Counted from the stretch's first letter, positions 43,836 to 55,699 are shown. The stretch: 64,000 nt of DNA from Gibbula magus (GCA_936450465.1 OW388292.1:25140652-25204651); one strand, 5' to 3'. Notes: generated from the letters alone by a model not told the origin. Numbers and translations are program-made.

Positions 43836-43996
43836 CTTTTATTATATGACGAGCAGTGAAATACTGGGATTTATCATTGAAATAAACTGTCTATCAAGCT
43901 ACAGTGAAAATAACTTTTATTATATGACGAGCAGTGAAATACTGGGATTTATCAGTGAAATAAACTGTCTATCAAGCTACAGTGAAAATAACTTAT
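43836..43996. repeat. 78-bp tandem duplication
   Basis: The segment starting attatatgacgagcagtgaa at 43841 recurs at 43919 with only about one mismatch over its length. It includes gaaatactgggatttatca and aaactgtctatcaagctac in both copies. It sits immediately beside the inverted-repeat cluster at 44.0-44.3 kb and may belong to the same non-autonomous element. Confidence 0.85.
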
Positions 43997-44021
43997 ATTT
44001 TCACTGCGAACGGTGACTGAT

Positions 44022-44083
44022 ATAATTTGACGTCATAAAACAATGGTGTCGCGCGGCGATTTTGCTTATGACGTCACAGTGTT
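44022..44083. repeat. Inverted repeat with TGACGTCA arms
   Basis: 11-base arms tgacgtcataa and ttatgacgtca enclose about 27 bases rich in CpG (gtgtcgcgcggcgatt). TGACGTCA is also the full CRE/ATF site, so the arms could bind such factors. The setting next to other foldbacks makes an element structure more likely. Confidence 0.6.
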
Positions 44084-44166
44084 ACTGTGGTGACGGTCTG
44101 TTCCTTGCGGCCGCTTGGCGTGAAAACGACCCTTTTCGGACGCAATTACATGGATAATATCATATA

Positions 44167-44310
44167 TTAAATAGAATATCCGTCAATTCTTGACAAATAC
44201 CATGTTTATCTCATCTCGTGCTGCGCCACTCGTGAAAATATAACCTTTCTACCTCACTCGATGAGATAAACATGGTATTAGTCAAGAAAAGACAGATATC
44301 CTCTATTTAA
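44167..44310. repeat. Foldback with ~45-bp arms
   Basis: The left arm 44167-44214 and the right arm 44261-44310 are inverted, with few mismatches. The inner 18 bases (taccatgtttatctcat on the left, atgagataaacatggta on the right) are perfect. The spacer is about 46 bases. No ORF is present, so this is a candidate non-autonomous DNA element or part of a larger one starting near 43.84 kb. Confidence 0.75.
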
Positions 44311-45760
44311 CACACCGCGTTACGCACATCGTCTTATTATTGCCATCAGACAATTGTTTCTGAGTGCAATTGGACAAATGAAAATAAGTTTCAACATCTG
44401 AAAAACATTTTTTAAATAGTGACATTGAAAAGAGGCATGTACGTGCATGGCCGATAAAAGGCGAGGAACTGCAGCAAGGTTAAATAAGCAAGTGATAGAG
44501 AGTGGCGCGCGTTATGCCTTGCGGGGAAGTTGGTTGCAATTGATACTACGAAATGATACAACCAGTTGTAACTACTTAATGTGTGAATGGAAATTTAGTG
44601 TGAACAGTTGTTCCGGCTTGTTATGTAAAATGCAAATGAAATATTAACATTCCAATGCATATCCGTGTTAAAAACAATTCCATATATTCATTTATCTTCA
44701 TTCACAAAATCCCTTAACAAACGTTTTTGAAATGCTGATGCGGCTAGATTTAAAAAATATCCACTTCACTTCAGAATAAAAATAAACGAAACAAATAGAA
44801 ACGACACTTATCTAAGATGTGAGGGATAAATGGTATTAAATATACGAACACGGGTGTCGGTTGTCCACCCAGTGGATCCAGTGGTCAGATTAGTAACAAA
44901 ACAAACGTGATGTTGGCACACAATGACCAGAGGCCAACATTTCTGGGGCAACTGAGGGCAAAGAAAGACAGAAGTCGGCTTTAGAATAAGATATGTTAAT
45001 CAAGATAGTGCCGCATGCCTGGCATGCCTCGGTCACGTGATGTAGGTATTGACGTACCTATGTTGCTGAAGGGGGAAGGAAGTGTCACCTGTCAATGCAA
45101 GTCTGTATACATATATATATATACATTCAGTCCCTCCCAGCCTACCGGTCAGCTGATTGACACGCCCCTCTGGTTAAAATCTCTACTTCCGATCTGCAGA
45201 TCTAGAGCATGCGCAAACTAGTGCTCGATATATTTTTCCCTAACACAGTCAACAAACTATCAAGGTTTGATTATTCCAAATTTCAAAATTAGCCTCCAAA
45301 CCGTTTCTACCGTGGCATCAAAATTACCCAATTTCGGAAACCTTTCGAAACTTTATTAAAGGCCCGCGTGGCCCGAGTGGGAATTAAGCTCCACTGGAAA
45401 CCGCTCGTAAAATCTCCAAGAGAAGAAGAAGATTATTAAATTATGATTAATATAAATCACATACAATATATAATGACCGAAATAAAGACATGCTCAACAT
45501 TGACGGTGGCAATCATTCATTGTTCCGCCTCATTGTTAAAACAGTCTAGATGGGTTGTAATCGTCTTTAAAGAGTATATTCATTCTAGTATGATTGTGCC
45601 CAGATACAGGTAAAACCATTGCGGATATGTGTTGGGGTGAAACCTGCGAGCCATGCTTCAATTGACGAAAGAAGAGAGTGGATGTGTGAATGACGATGTG
45701 TCATTGCACATAATCAGTCACAGGGTGATTGGTAATTTGCGGTAAGTTAAAATAACAAGT
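44311..45760. other. Intergenic, no gene seen
   Basis: Frames of 66-68 codons only. Includes a short (TA)n run near 45110-45124. No domain or RNA gene recognised. Confidence 0.45.
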
Positions 45761-45825
45761 CACTGTTCGGATTCGAACCAAGGACCTCTGAATCCGAAAC
45801 CACCAGGTCAATTCGCCCATGACAC
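45761..45825 (-). repeat. tRNA-like SINE head
   Basis: On the minus strand ttggttcgaatccgaacag is a near-consensus B-box, preceded by gggcgaattgacctggtgg in A-box position. No matching acceptor stem was found, so it is called SINE-like rather than a tRNA gene. Confidence 0.45.
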
Positions 45826-46281
45826 ATACTGTAAGGTTATTAAAGTCTGTTTGAAAGGCCATAAGCGTCGACCTGTCACGACTCCTGGTTTCAGGACACG
45901 AAGCCCCATTCAAACCAGGGTATTAGCTGTCATATAGCTTTGTACTACCCAACACTTTAATCATGGAGGACATCCAGCCCCAGCTAGCTGCAGAGGATAC
46001 ACCCCCTGGTTAACAGCCGGACATGTGACTAGGAGACTGACATTTAGAGTTAACAAACACAAGCACATTTCCACACAGTTTGTAAACGGAATTCCTAATT
46101 CGACATTTGCATGAAAAGACTTTTGTCTTCGAGGAGGAAGTGCACGGTACATATCCACATGCAGACACCTACACATGTGCATGTTCACATCAATTTGTGC
46201 ACGTGTTTTGCACGTGTTAGGTGAGACCGGTGCGTTTTTCAAGCAAATAATTGTGTGAGAAGACATACTTATAACAATGAG

Positions 46282-46500
46282 TACATACTTTCCACATATC
46301 CTGGGATTAAGGGTAATCAGGAAAAACATACTTTCCGCATAACCCGGGATTAAGGGTAATCAGGAAGAACATACTTTCCACATAACCCGAGATTAAGGGT
46401 AATCAGGGAGAACATACTTTCCGCATAACCCGGGATTAAGGGTAATCAGGAAGAACATACTTTCCACATAAGCAAGTATGAAGGGTAGTTTGAGAGGACA
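46282..46500. repeat. 43-bp tandem array, ~5 copies
   Basis: Units start acatactttccgcataaccc and contain gggattaagggtaatcagg. They begin at 46283, 46326 and 46369 and continue at 43-base steps, then decay near 46460-46500. The last copies differ in the second half (aagcaagtatgaagggtag). Confidence 0.85.
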
Positions 46501-46633
46501 TACTTTCAACATAACCTAGGATTAATTGTACTCGATTATAACAAAAGCTTGACATGGATTTGTTGGGTATAAATCGTCGAACTGTTTCAGTTTGAGTACA
46601 GCTATAGAAGAAGATTATCTAATAATGGCGTTC

Positions 46634-46950
46634 GTTATACAGCCCAGATCTAGCGATGATACCTTTAATATTGACATTGCTCTGCATACAGGTACATGGT
46701 TCATTCTCAACTCATTGGAAGCAGCAACCTAGCAGCCAATTCTACAAACTGAGTGGTTTGAACATTCTGCTAGCGTCATGGAACATTAAAAAGAGAGCTT
46801 AAAATTGATAGGAAAACTGAATTTGACAGCAAGAATTATCTACAGGGGTCGTATATTTTTACGAAGAGTAATAGACATTACAAATTTACTCAGGCGCAGT
46901 TTTCAACGAGTACGGATGAACAAGCAGTGCAAGAGCAGATTTAATTTCCT
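46634..46950 (+). pseudogene. DIRS-type retroelement RT/RNase H fragment
   Basis: In one frame, after a stop near 46790, the peptide includes LIGKLNLTARIIYRGRIFLR and then RVIDITNLL. That resembles the junction segment (L-x-G-K-L-x-x-A-x-x-V-x-x-G-R-x-F-L-R-R) that follows the reverse-transcriptase domain in DIRS/Ngaro-like tyrosine-recombinase retroelements. The frame continues to 47101 but the later residues are not family-like to me. The upstream catalytic YLDD-type motif is not visible, so only a small broken fragment is present. Assignment rests on one motif and is tentative. Confidence 0.4.
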
Positions 46951-47783
46951 GCAACCTTTAATGGTACAACCAGATTTGTTAGTATGCCCCACAGACCCTG
47001 TCCCCGTGCAGGAATTATTAGTTGAAGAATTAGTCAAAATACAGCGTTTTTTCTCATTTAACGAAATGCATAAACAAAATGGGCTAGAACCGTCTCTTTA
47101 ACAATGTCCCTTTCTATTATCACGGTGTTGCTCTTGGGACCACAGGACAATAATTATGCCAACATCTGTCTCCAAAAATACCTGTTTACCAACTCTAAAT
47201 CTCCTGAGTTGCATTTAACCAGCTGTCCTTCTCAGCTATTCCAGTTATACACGTCCACCCTTCCTTAAAGTGCGACAATGTACGATCCTTTACATAGCTT
47301 AATACCTTCTCCATACTTCACTCGACAGTCGTATGTAAACCAGTTCAGACGATTAGTCGTTAGGTACCACTTACAACTGGCACTTGAGTCGCTGCGTGCA
47401 GTTAAGCGAACCATCAGTTACATAAAAAAAATGCATAGAGATGATCTGAAAAACTAGCGGAAACACGGGGTCCGGCTAATTGATCAGCACTTCTTAACAA
47501 AATATTATTTTCACTAAGTCTTGAAATTCGATGGCGTGACTGTATACAAAATGATCTACTAATTATCCTATCCTATATCATATATATATATGAGAGAGAC
47601 CAATCCTTTGCTATGTACAAACCTGTCCACGGCGGGAGGTTGGATGAGTCAGAAAGACGTTTTTGCAGGAAAGTTAGTTAGGTAATCAGTTCTTAATAGT
47701 TCACCTTAATGATGGAGAAGACATGTACTCCTAACTTCTCCACGGGTCAAAGGTCAAGGTACACTTACAGTTACAGAAGAGAA
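46951..47783. other. Between retroelement remains, nothing clear
   Basis: Possibly the decayed continuation of the fragment before it. No recognisable reverse transcriptase, RNase H or recombinase motif can be read in any frame. Confidence 0.4.
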
Positions 47784-50325
47784 GAAGAAGAAGAAATTTA
47801 TTTTACGAACATGTCACATGCTGAATCGTACAATAAAATACCAATAAAGGTATAAAATCAGGCAATATCACAGTTTTTAAAACAACATCCGGCCGTAAGG
47901 CCTACGAGACACGAAATGACAATAAATCTATAAAAGAATACAAAAAACGCATACACAAGTACATCATAACAACCACACACGCACACACCCACACACACCC
48001 GCAACAACACACGTACATACATAAACATTATATTAAAACATGATATATATAAAAATGGACATATTTCCAATTATGTGGTGGAAATATTTCTACGTCTAAA
48101 CATAGTAAAGACGAGGGCGGCAAGGGGCTTTTTAAACTGCTTATTGTTAGGTAGGTAAATCATTTTATCTAAAGGAGGCATATATTCGAAAAGAGGTTGA
48201 GCATTGGATATTTCCTTCCAAAGATGTATCTAAGATCTGAATAATAATCACAGTTAATTAAATTAATTTAAAAATTTAATTCATCCTCAACAGCATTACT
48301 ATTACAACGTGTACAAAGCCTTTCATGAAGAGGAGTCTTTGGTCTAGCAAATCTACCCACTTCTACGTCAAGTGGCAAAGTACCACACCTTAGTTCTATG
48401 ACCCCTAGGCATAATAACTACGACATAATGTTCAAACTGTAAAAAATCTTTAAAAAGACGATAAGTACGTTATTTATTCCCATTTTCCTGACCGTTATCA
48501 TTCCAGAGCCCGGAAAACCAATCCAAACTGTCAGACACTTTAAGATACGGTAAATTATAACTGATTAACAATTTTAAAACTTCATTACACCAATATCGTC
48601 TCCATTGACCTGACCATCTTCTAATAATACTAGGTATTCTATAAGACTCGAGTGCATGTAGTTTACGCCAGAAACGAAGAACCTCAATTTTTTGCTATAT
48701 ACTGAGAGACCCAGCCCATTTCACAACTGCTAAATTAGGGGTTTTGCTACCAACTACCAAAAAGAACCTAGCTGCACGATGTTGAACTGCATTAATGTAA
48801 CTATATTGCCGTGTTCCTCAGACAGCGGCCCCATAAGAAAGAATGGGCTGAACAAGATTATCATATAACTTATTGTAAACTTTATAATCCATACCACCAA
48901 CTGCTTTGAACTTACAAAATATTACACCCAAAGCTCTATTAGCGGACTTAGCTATTTCCTTAACAGTAAAATCCAAATCAAGATTCTCATGCAGCCACAG
49001 ACCCAAATATTTATCAGCACAGCTATAAGAAACAACCTCACTACTTAATGAAAATACGAACTCTGAACGCTTAACAGAACAAGGACGGTAATGTACAACT
49101 TTAGTCTTGTTAATATTAACCGTGATCCGCCAACGTGAACACCATTCAGCAACACAATCTAGCATACGCTGTAGAGACTCCTCCTCAAGTGCAATCAAAG
49201 CAACGTCATCAGCATAAAACAATGAACTTAACATATGTCCATCAATGTTAATACCACAATTTAAGTTATCTATTTCGCTAGCTAGATCATTGATATAAAC
49301 TGAAAAAAGTGTCGGTGACAAAACACACCCTTGACGGAACACCAGAGTTCACTTCGAACACATCAGTGAAACTATCATTAATACGAACTCTTGACGATGT
49401 GCCTTCATACATCGATTGGACTGCATGGAGAAACGTGCCGTTAATGCCAAGCTTCATCAACTTGTACCATAAACAATTCCTATTAACCTTATCAAAAGCC
49501 TTCATTGCGTCAATAAAACATACAAATGTAGATTGCTTAGATAATATTCTATTATTAACAATTGAAAAGAGACTGTATAAATGTTCATGTGTATTTCTTG
49601 ACGAGCGGAAGCCATATTGAACTTCAGCTAATAAACCGTTAACTTCCAACCAATAACTAAGGCGAATATTTAAAATGTCTGAATAAATCTTACAAGGCGC
49701 ACACAGCAGCGAAATGCCTCTATATCCAAGCGGGTCACGTGCATCAGAGTCCGATTTCTTGATTGGGTAAATAATACTATTTTGCCAAAGTTCAGGGCAC
49801 ACGCCATTTTCAAAACAAAATGTCATAAGTTTAAACAGAAGTTTTAAACATGTATTGTTTTTAAGAGACTCGGCAGGGAGCAAGTCCACACCGGTAGACT
49901 TGCCACGCTTAGCAAGTGCGACCGCACGCTCGACTTCTTGGAAAGTGATTGGCGAATCTAGGTCAGTAGTGTCATACGTTATGTCACCTGTCACGTGACC
50001 ATTCCGGATGTTTTGGTAGTGAATGTCATCATGATCTAGCGATGATGAATCTGCAAAAAGAGAGGAATAGTCCTGTTTCCATTTATTTAAAACAACTGTC
50101 TTATCTGTGCTAAGGTTGCCATTTATCTCACCTCCCAAGGAATGACCTTAGTTCTGTCGTTGGCGATGCCGAGTTTACCGATTGTCCTCCAGAAAGTCCG
50201 GGAATCATTGTCATTATATTTATCAAGTAGATTATGTTGCTCAGATAACTGATATGCACGTTTATGCTTTCGTAACAGTTACATATTACTTTCCCTGAGC
50301 AGCCATTGTTTCAACGCGAATTCGT
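47784..50325 (-). mobile_element. LINE A, 5'-truncated non-LTR retrotransposon
   Basis: A minus-strand LINE copy. Its 3' end is at about 47784, where the minus strand ends aaataaatttcttcttcttc: a polyadenylation-type AATAAA and a (TTC)n tail. The 3' UTR runs from 48070 to there and includes a GT-rich stretch (47965-48015). The ORF begins upstream of the RT palm, in the region reading LRKHKRAYQLSEQHNLLDKY, but the endonuclease domain is missing, so the copy is 5'-truncated near 50325. At that point it abuts, head to head, a second LINE on the other strand. Confidence 0.85.
48071..50320 (-). pseudogene. LINE A ORF2 (reverse transcriptase), disrupted
   Basis: RNA-directed DNA polymerase for target-primed reverse transcription, jockey/CR1-like by sequence feel. 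Reading 5' to 3' on the minus strand: a pre-RT segment with SRTFWRTIGKLGIANDR, a frameshift near 50135, then RT motifs GKSTGVDLLPAESLKN, GYRGISLL, VQYGFRSSRNTHEHLY, CFIDAMKAFDKVN (first catalytic Asp) and, after a one-base insertion at about 49336, RQGCVLSPTLF and LFYADDVALIA (catalytic Asp pair). These are followed by the thumb region and SYGAAV. A TGA at 48818-48820 replaces the usual Trp there, but homology continues (GTRQYSYINAVQHRAARFF) to a C-terminal Cys-rich segment LCTRCNSNAVEDE and a final stop near 48071. Catalytic residues remain, but at least three disruptions make it inactive. Confidence 0.85.
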
Positions 50326-52345
50326 TTTATGGTCGTATGGAAAGTCATGCAAGGCGACTGGGGTGGATGGTATCCCTGTAGAGGTACTCAGGAATGCGAC
50401 TTCCCTATATTTCCTACATAAACTTTTTAACGTTTGCTTTACGAAGGGAAAGGTTCCACTAGCATGGAGTAAAGGTGTAATTAACCCGGTGTCAAAGTCC
50501 TCTATAGAAGATTCTAGGGATCCCCTTGCTCACCGGGGTATAACTCTAAGCAGTCCTTCATATAAGCTCTACTGCTACATACGTAACGCTAGACTTAGCA
50601 GTCATATGGAACTACAGGGTCTTCTATCAGATGAGCAGAATGGATTTCGAAAGAAGAGGTCAACCACGGAGCACATATATACCCTTAGTTTAACAGTGGA
50701 AACAAGGAAGAAACTACGGAAAGATACCTTCGCGGCATTTAATGATTTCAGAAAGGCATACGACTGCATAAATAGGAACCTATGTGGAAGAAATGAAGGG
50801 AAGTAGGAATATCGGGTTGTATGTACAGAGCCATCGTGTCCCTCTATGATACTGTCACAAGCTGTGTGAGGCTTAATGGAGTAAGTACAGAGTGGTTTTA
50901 TGTCAAGTGCGGGCTACGTCAGGCTTGTCTCTTATCACCGATTTTGTTTAACTTGTTTATCAATGACCTCTTCAGCTGCATCGAGGAACTTTCCTTAGGA
51001 GTAAGCGTGGGTAGCGACGTTATTAACATTCTGGCCTACGCTGACGACATAGTTCTACTAGCTGAGAATGAGAATGAGCTAAATATTCTCCTTGAGCCTA
51101 AGGAACAAGATGACAGTCAACCAATCCAAATCCAAGGTCGTTCATTTTCGTAATCCTTCAGTCAATAGATCTACGGCAGGTTTCAGATGTGGCGACAGTA
51201 TCCTCGACGTGGTGGAAAGCTATGCTTACATCGGCCTTCTATTCACCGAATTCCTACAAGCGAATGGGTCAGGTGGCAGCCAACTCTGCAAGTCGGCTTT
51301 AGGATTAGTCATCGCTAAATATAAGATGCTCGGAGGAATGCGATATCAGACATTCACGAAACTTTATGATACGATGGTGTGGTCAGTTCTACAGCACGGA
51401 TCAGCAATATGAGGACAATACTGTATACCTGCGGCGAATGCTGTACACAACAGAGCCATGCGATTCTACCTAGGTCTTCCCAAATTCACCCCTAACTCAG
51501 GTGTATTGGGAGAGATGGAATGGAGCCCCCATGTGTTCGTCAATGGACAAGCGTTATCAAACTCTACAAGCGCCTCTGCGTTACTCCGGTGAACAGACTC
51601 CTATTTAAGACATTTCAGTGGGCTAATAACCAAGCCGAACGAAGGAAACACAACTGGAATTGGAGAATTCATGAGAACATCAAGAAGGAGAACCTACAAC
51701 ATTTTATACCAATAGCGAATACTTTTAACATCAACTTCATGGCATCGGAACTGTTATGGCGACGTTCATACGACACTGACAAATGGACCTTACGAGAGAA
51801 ACTAGCAGAAAAGGTCAGGGAAATAACAAGTTACTATGCCCTTAGCCCCTTGTCATTATATAACCACAGCGCCTTAGCGAGATTTAGATGTGGAGTCGCC
51901 CCTCTTCACCAGGAGACTGGCCGATAAAACAACACACAGTACACCTGTGGAACAACGAATATGTTTTAATTGCACGGACGTCGTGGAGGATGAGTCCCAT
52001 GTTTTATTGCACTGCCCTTTAAACGAGGAAAGTCGACAAAAGCTTTTATAATCATGCATAGCAAACTGTGATAATTTTTTTATTCTTAATGATTTACAGA
52101 AAGTGTGTATCCAGCCCATCTGTGATATATGAAGCGGTCAGAACCTGCAATCTTCTACTGCAAAAACAAAGAAGTATTTTATATAATTCTTAGGTTTATC
52201 ATGTATGTATATATATTTTGCAATTTTAAAGTTATATTTTACACTGTTTTATAGTCTCTCATAACCCTGCTATTGGGTGGCTCACGTTTTTATGTATTTC
52301 ATGTGTTTTTATTATATTTTGTGAGGTGAGACGTTAATAATCATT
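50326..52345 (+). mobile_element. LINE B, 5'-truncated non-LTR retrotransposon
   Basis: A plus-strand LINE copy beginning directly inside the RT domain (KATGVDGIPVEVL) and running through a 3' UTR to about 52345 (gtgaggtgagacgttaataa, then a short tcatttatctatctt tail). It is related to LINE A by motif order and C-terminal layout, but the two proteins differ at most positions, so it is another subfamily. Its 5' end meets the 5' end of LINE A within about 20 bases. Confidence 0.85.
50330..52135 (+). pseudogene. LINE B ORF2 (reverse transcriptase), disrupted
   Basis: Pieces in three frames make one RT. They include ATGVDGIPVEVLRNATS, SRDPLAHRGITLSSPSYKLY, QNGFRKKRSTTEHIY and AFNDFRKAYDCINRN (first catalytic Asp). 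After a break near 50806 come CGLRQACLLSPILFNLFIND (the usual RQG is RQA) and LAYADDIVLLAEN (catalytic pair). After a frameshift at about 51100 comes SKVVHFRNPSVNRS. A TGA at 51410-51412 stands where Trp is normal, followed by GQYCIPAANAVHNRAMRFYL. After another shift near 51520 comes a long C-terminal part. A last shift near 51910 leads to ICFNCTDVVEDESHVLLHCP, the C-terminal zinc knuckle (Cys-x2-Cys, His, Cys). The endonuclease and the N-terminal half are absent. It is inactive by at least five lesions. Confidence 0.85.
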
Positions 52346-55300
52346 TATCTATCTTGTATGAAAAGTCATACAACAATTTTTCGTGGCGTCACTTAATCAG
52401 GCCGTCACAAAAAAATTGCGCCCTTTCTTTCATATGTTCCATAATGAGTACTAAATTTAGTATATTACTTTTTACGAAACTTCTGAAAATAGGTGTCATA
52501 AACTTAATGGTTTACATTACAACGAAACAACTCCCTTTAATAATCTTGAATTGCTTTATAGAAAAGTTAAGGCAAGCCAAACATTACACAACACATACAC
52601 ATTTGAAAATTGATGTATATTAGCTCAGCCTCAACCATGCATCCGTATCAAATGCAACACAATATATCTAACTTCATAAGCCTTGCGTGTTTACTAACCA
52701 AATCCTTTATTCAAATTCTTTTTTAAATAACATTTGAAGTGGACTACTGAGCAAAGTCTGGATAATCCATGCGAATTCTAGATTTAATCCTTTTGTATGC
52801 CGTCTTGAATAATGAGGGCGCCAATACAGGCGAGATCGACAATTTAACCCTTATTTTCATATTGTCCATCTGACGTGTATGCGCCATTGACATCATAAGA
52901 TATTATTTACAGTTTACACCAATGTGAAATACATTAAATATATATATTATAATAATCCACATTCTTATTGTACCACAGTCAGCTAATTCTGTACTACTTA
53001 AATCATTTCAAATTAACAAAACACATTTGCAAATATGAATTTTACCAACAAACCCGCCATTCATTGAATCCCATTAATTATATCGGTTTGATAATATAAT
53101 ATAATAAGTTTAAGTTTACAGATTAATGAATATGGATAAAGGTATCCTCAATCTGCCTACATCTCACCCTGCCTATACAGCTTAGAACAAGTCATGGTCA
53201 GTTGGTCATAACAGTGTTCTGTAGACAGAGTGAGAAATCCGTACCACCCTACCCACGATAAAGAGTGGAACAGCTTGACAGACAGCTTCATTTGAAGTTA
53301 TATGGTTAGTAACGAACTGTTTATTCGCGTGAAGATCACAAAAGTGACATGGGGATATAACAAAAATATACAGATTTGCTTATGGGAGCATACGCAGATA
53401 GGTTTTCACATAGTTGCGTAATTTCAAAAGAAGTCTTTAAACCATCAAACATATAAATGTATCTCAAGATGGCTGATTACAGTAATAATTTGGTAGGAAA
53501 GCGTTTCTTGTATTTCATATAAAACTGGACCATACACCACAAAATGAGTCTCATCTCCTATAGCTTTTTAACAAAATGTTCATAATCTGTCACATTTATC
53601 AACGTAGTATATATATACAACGAATATATCCGGTAAATTGTACATGTAACTCGTCCGTCGGAACTTTCTATCATTCGTTAAATTTTGATAACAAAATGGA
53701 ATGATGGAACACACCCTTGCCGTACTCCACTTAAGCAATCAAAATACTGTTTTCAACAGATGATTTGATTTTATAATATTTACTTTCGACATGCTCTTCA
53801 ACATAATCAAATGATGTTGTTGTAGGACGAACAGTTTTGTAGTTTTGACAGAAAATTAATCTGATTGACACCCACTGATGACTTCAAAATGAGAAACAAC
53901 CAAATGATTAATAAAACATATATTTTTACATGTATTTAAAAAATAAATATTTTGATATGATTATTTTACAAACTTATAACTATTTCTAATTTAGAAGTTT
54001 TAATTGGAAATAGGTAAGTACATGTAAACGCCAACCCAAAGTTTTACGTGTTGTTGTAAATCGTAACATTATATTTATATACATAATATCTACATCTCTC
54101 ACCTGCAAGACGTCATTGATTCGGGTCACACATCATTGATTCATCTCGCCGTCAGGTCTTCAGTATCCGTTCCTCTTAGCTCACAAGGAAACAAACTGCT
54201 GTAATTACGACAGAGACAGTGAAGCAAGTCACAGCAGTGTTGGGTAATGGGCCATACAGTAACAGAGGATGAACAGAAGCTAAATACTAAGCAGCCTCTC
54301 AGTTTCAGCTTGGGCAGATCACGAACAACAGCTTAGTGTGGTGTTTATTTCACGTATTATCTCAGTGTCAGTAAAATGTTCAAATGTCGCAGTAATTACC
54401 TGTAGCTGTCACTGTGTGAGTGGGGGCTACACAGAATCAACGCATACCCCGAAGTCGTACACACTGGTATTAAGGGTACAATTTCACTCGGTACTGTGTT
54501 ATAAGTAATTAAAACCTACACTTGGTAGTGATTCGTTGATAGTGACACCAACTCTGTGTATAGAGACACGAACATTGCCTCACTGACACGTTATTAAAGT
54601 TAAACCTTGACATCATCATGTATCACATTGTGTATTTGTGAACAGAACCGTTTTTCATATTGACCTATTAAAGACATATTGGCCCGAGGCGAAGCCAAGG
54701 AAACAGTAAGGTTAATATGACGGACTGATTTTTGAACACGTTTTTGATGATAATAAACTTTCGTCCAGTAATAAGTCAACGGTGATTGATTAAGGTAATG
54801 TTTGCACTGAACTAAAATACTTGAAAGAGACAGACGTTCATTCTTAAATAAATGTTCATGTATTCCGCATCTTCTCGACCAAATTTGACGGTCTATATAT
54901 TTAAAATTTATACTGATTTTACATTTGCCCAATTCTAAGTGTGTCGTCTTGGTTTCATAAGAAGTGGATTGTGTTGTATGTCATTAGAGCAGATTTAGAT
55001 ATCTAAATCTTTGTAGCATGTAACTCGACCAGCGTGGTTTTCGTTCTGCTCGTTGAACTGTATTTCAGTGGCTTCGGTTGTTTTCCCCCAATTCTAATTT
55101 ATTTTTCTGTACTTATAGAAGAATGTGATGAATATGTGGTGTCACAATCTCATGTAGTTACTTACACCCTTATGTTATCGTTTCATCACAATATTCAGTT
55201 CACGGGGTATTCAATAGTTCTCATTTCACATTGATTCACATCCAATATGTCCATAATGAAGATTTGTTAATCTTATACATTTCATGTTCCTATTGAAAAC

Positions 55301-55420
55301 GATTAACTGCAAAGTTAATAGAAAACTAAATCAGTTATATAAAGTATAAACTCATATGATATAAATACCAAATTTACTTGTACTTGAAATTCTCACTCAA
55401 AATAAAAACTACTTTAAAAA
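52346..55420. other. Intergenic, no gene seen
   Basis: AT-rich. The 110-codon minus-strand frame at 54600-54932 has no recognisable domain. A short local repeat (gtcattgattcggg / atcattgattcat) is present near 54112-54143. No other structure. Confidence 0.5.
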
Positions 55421-55444
55421 TGACGTTCAAAAGAGACTTCCAAC
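55421..55444. repeat. Left terminal inverted repeat of the Tc1-like element
   Basis: tgacgttcaaaagagacttc at 55421-55440 is the inverse of the sequence ending at 56966, with about 22 of 24 positions matching when one base is skipped. The end pairs with the right TIR, and transposase would bind here in an active copy. Confidence 0.75.
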
Positions 55445-55699
55445 TCAATTTGAAGGCCTGTAAAAGAAACACAAACTCGAATATTGATGTTTTGATTAGT
55501 GTATTTGAATACTTCATCATTGTTCATAAGATCATACAAAGAGTTACTTAAACAACACAACGAATCATCAACAAAACGTGTCGTGAAGGTAGGTGGGGTT
55601 CAAAAATACAGTTTCTAAAAGTTTATGGCAATAATCAGGTTATTGAAGGTCTTCAAATGCTCCCATTTCTGGTTCTTCTGGTGATCAGTATCGTGTGGG

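Noticed and set aside
44447..44647. 66-codon + strand frame starting MADKRRGTAARLNKQ
   Set aside because: The beginning looks protein-like, but there is no family match that I know and the frame ends quickly in AT-rich sequence.
45761..45825. Possible functional tRNA gene (good B-box)
   Set aside because: No paired acceptor stem or consistent anticodon loop could be drawn. The same applies to the other five tRNA-like pieces.
46282..46500. Interstitial telomere-like sequence (attaagggtaat)
   Set aside because: The ttaaggg string occurs once per 43-bp unit, not as tandem TTAGGG, so it is not a telomere relic.
49309..49620. 103-codon + strand frame inside LINE A
   Set aside because: Antisense shadow of the reverse-transcriptase region.
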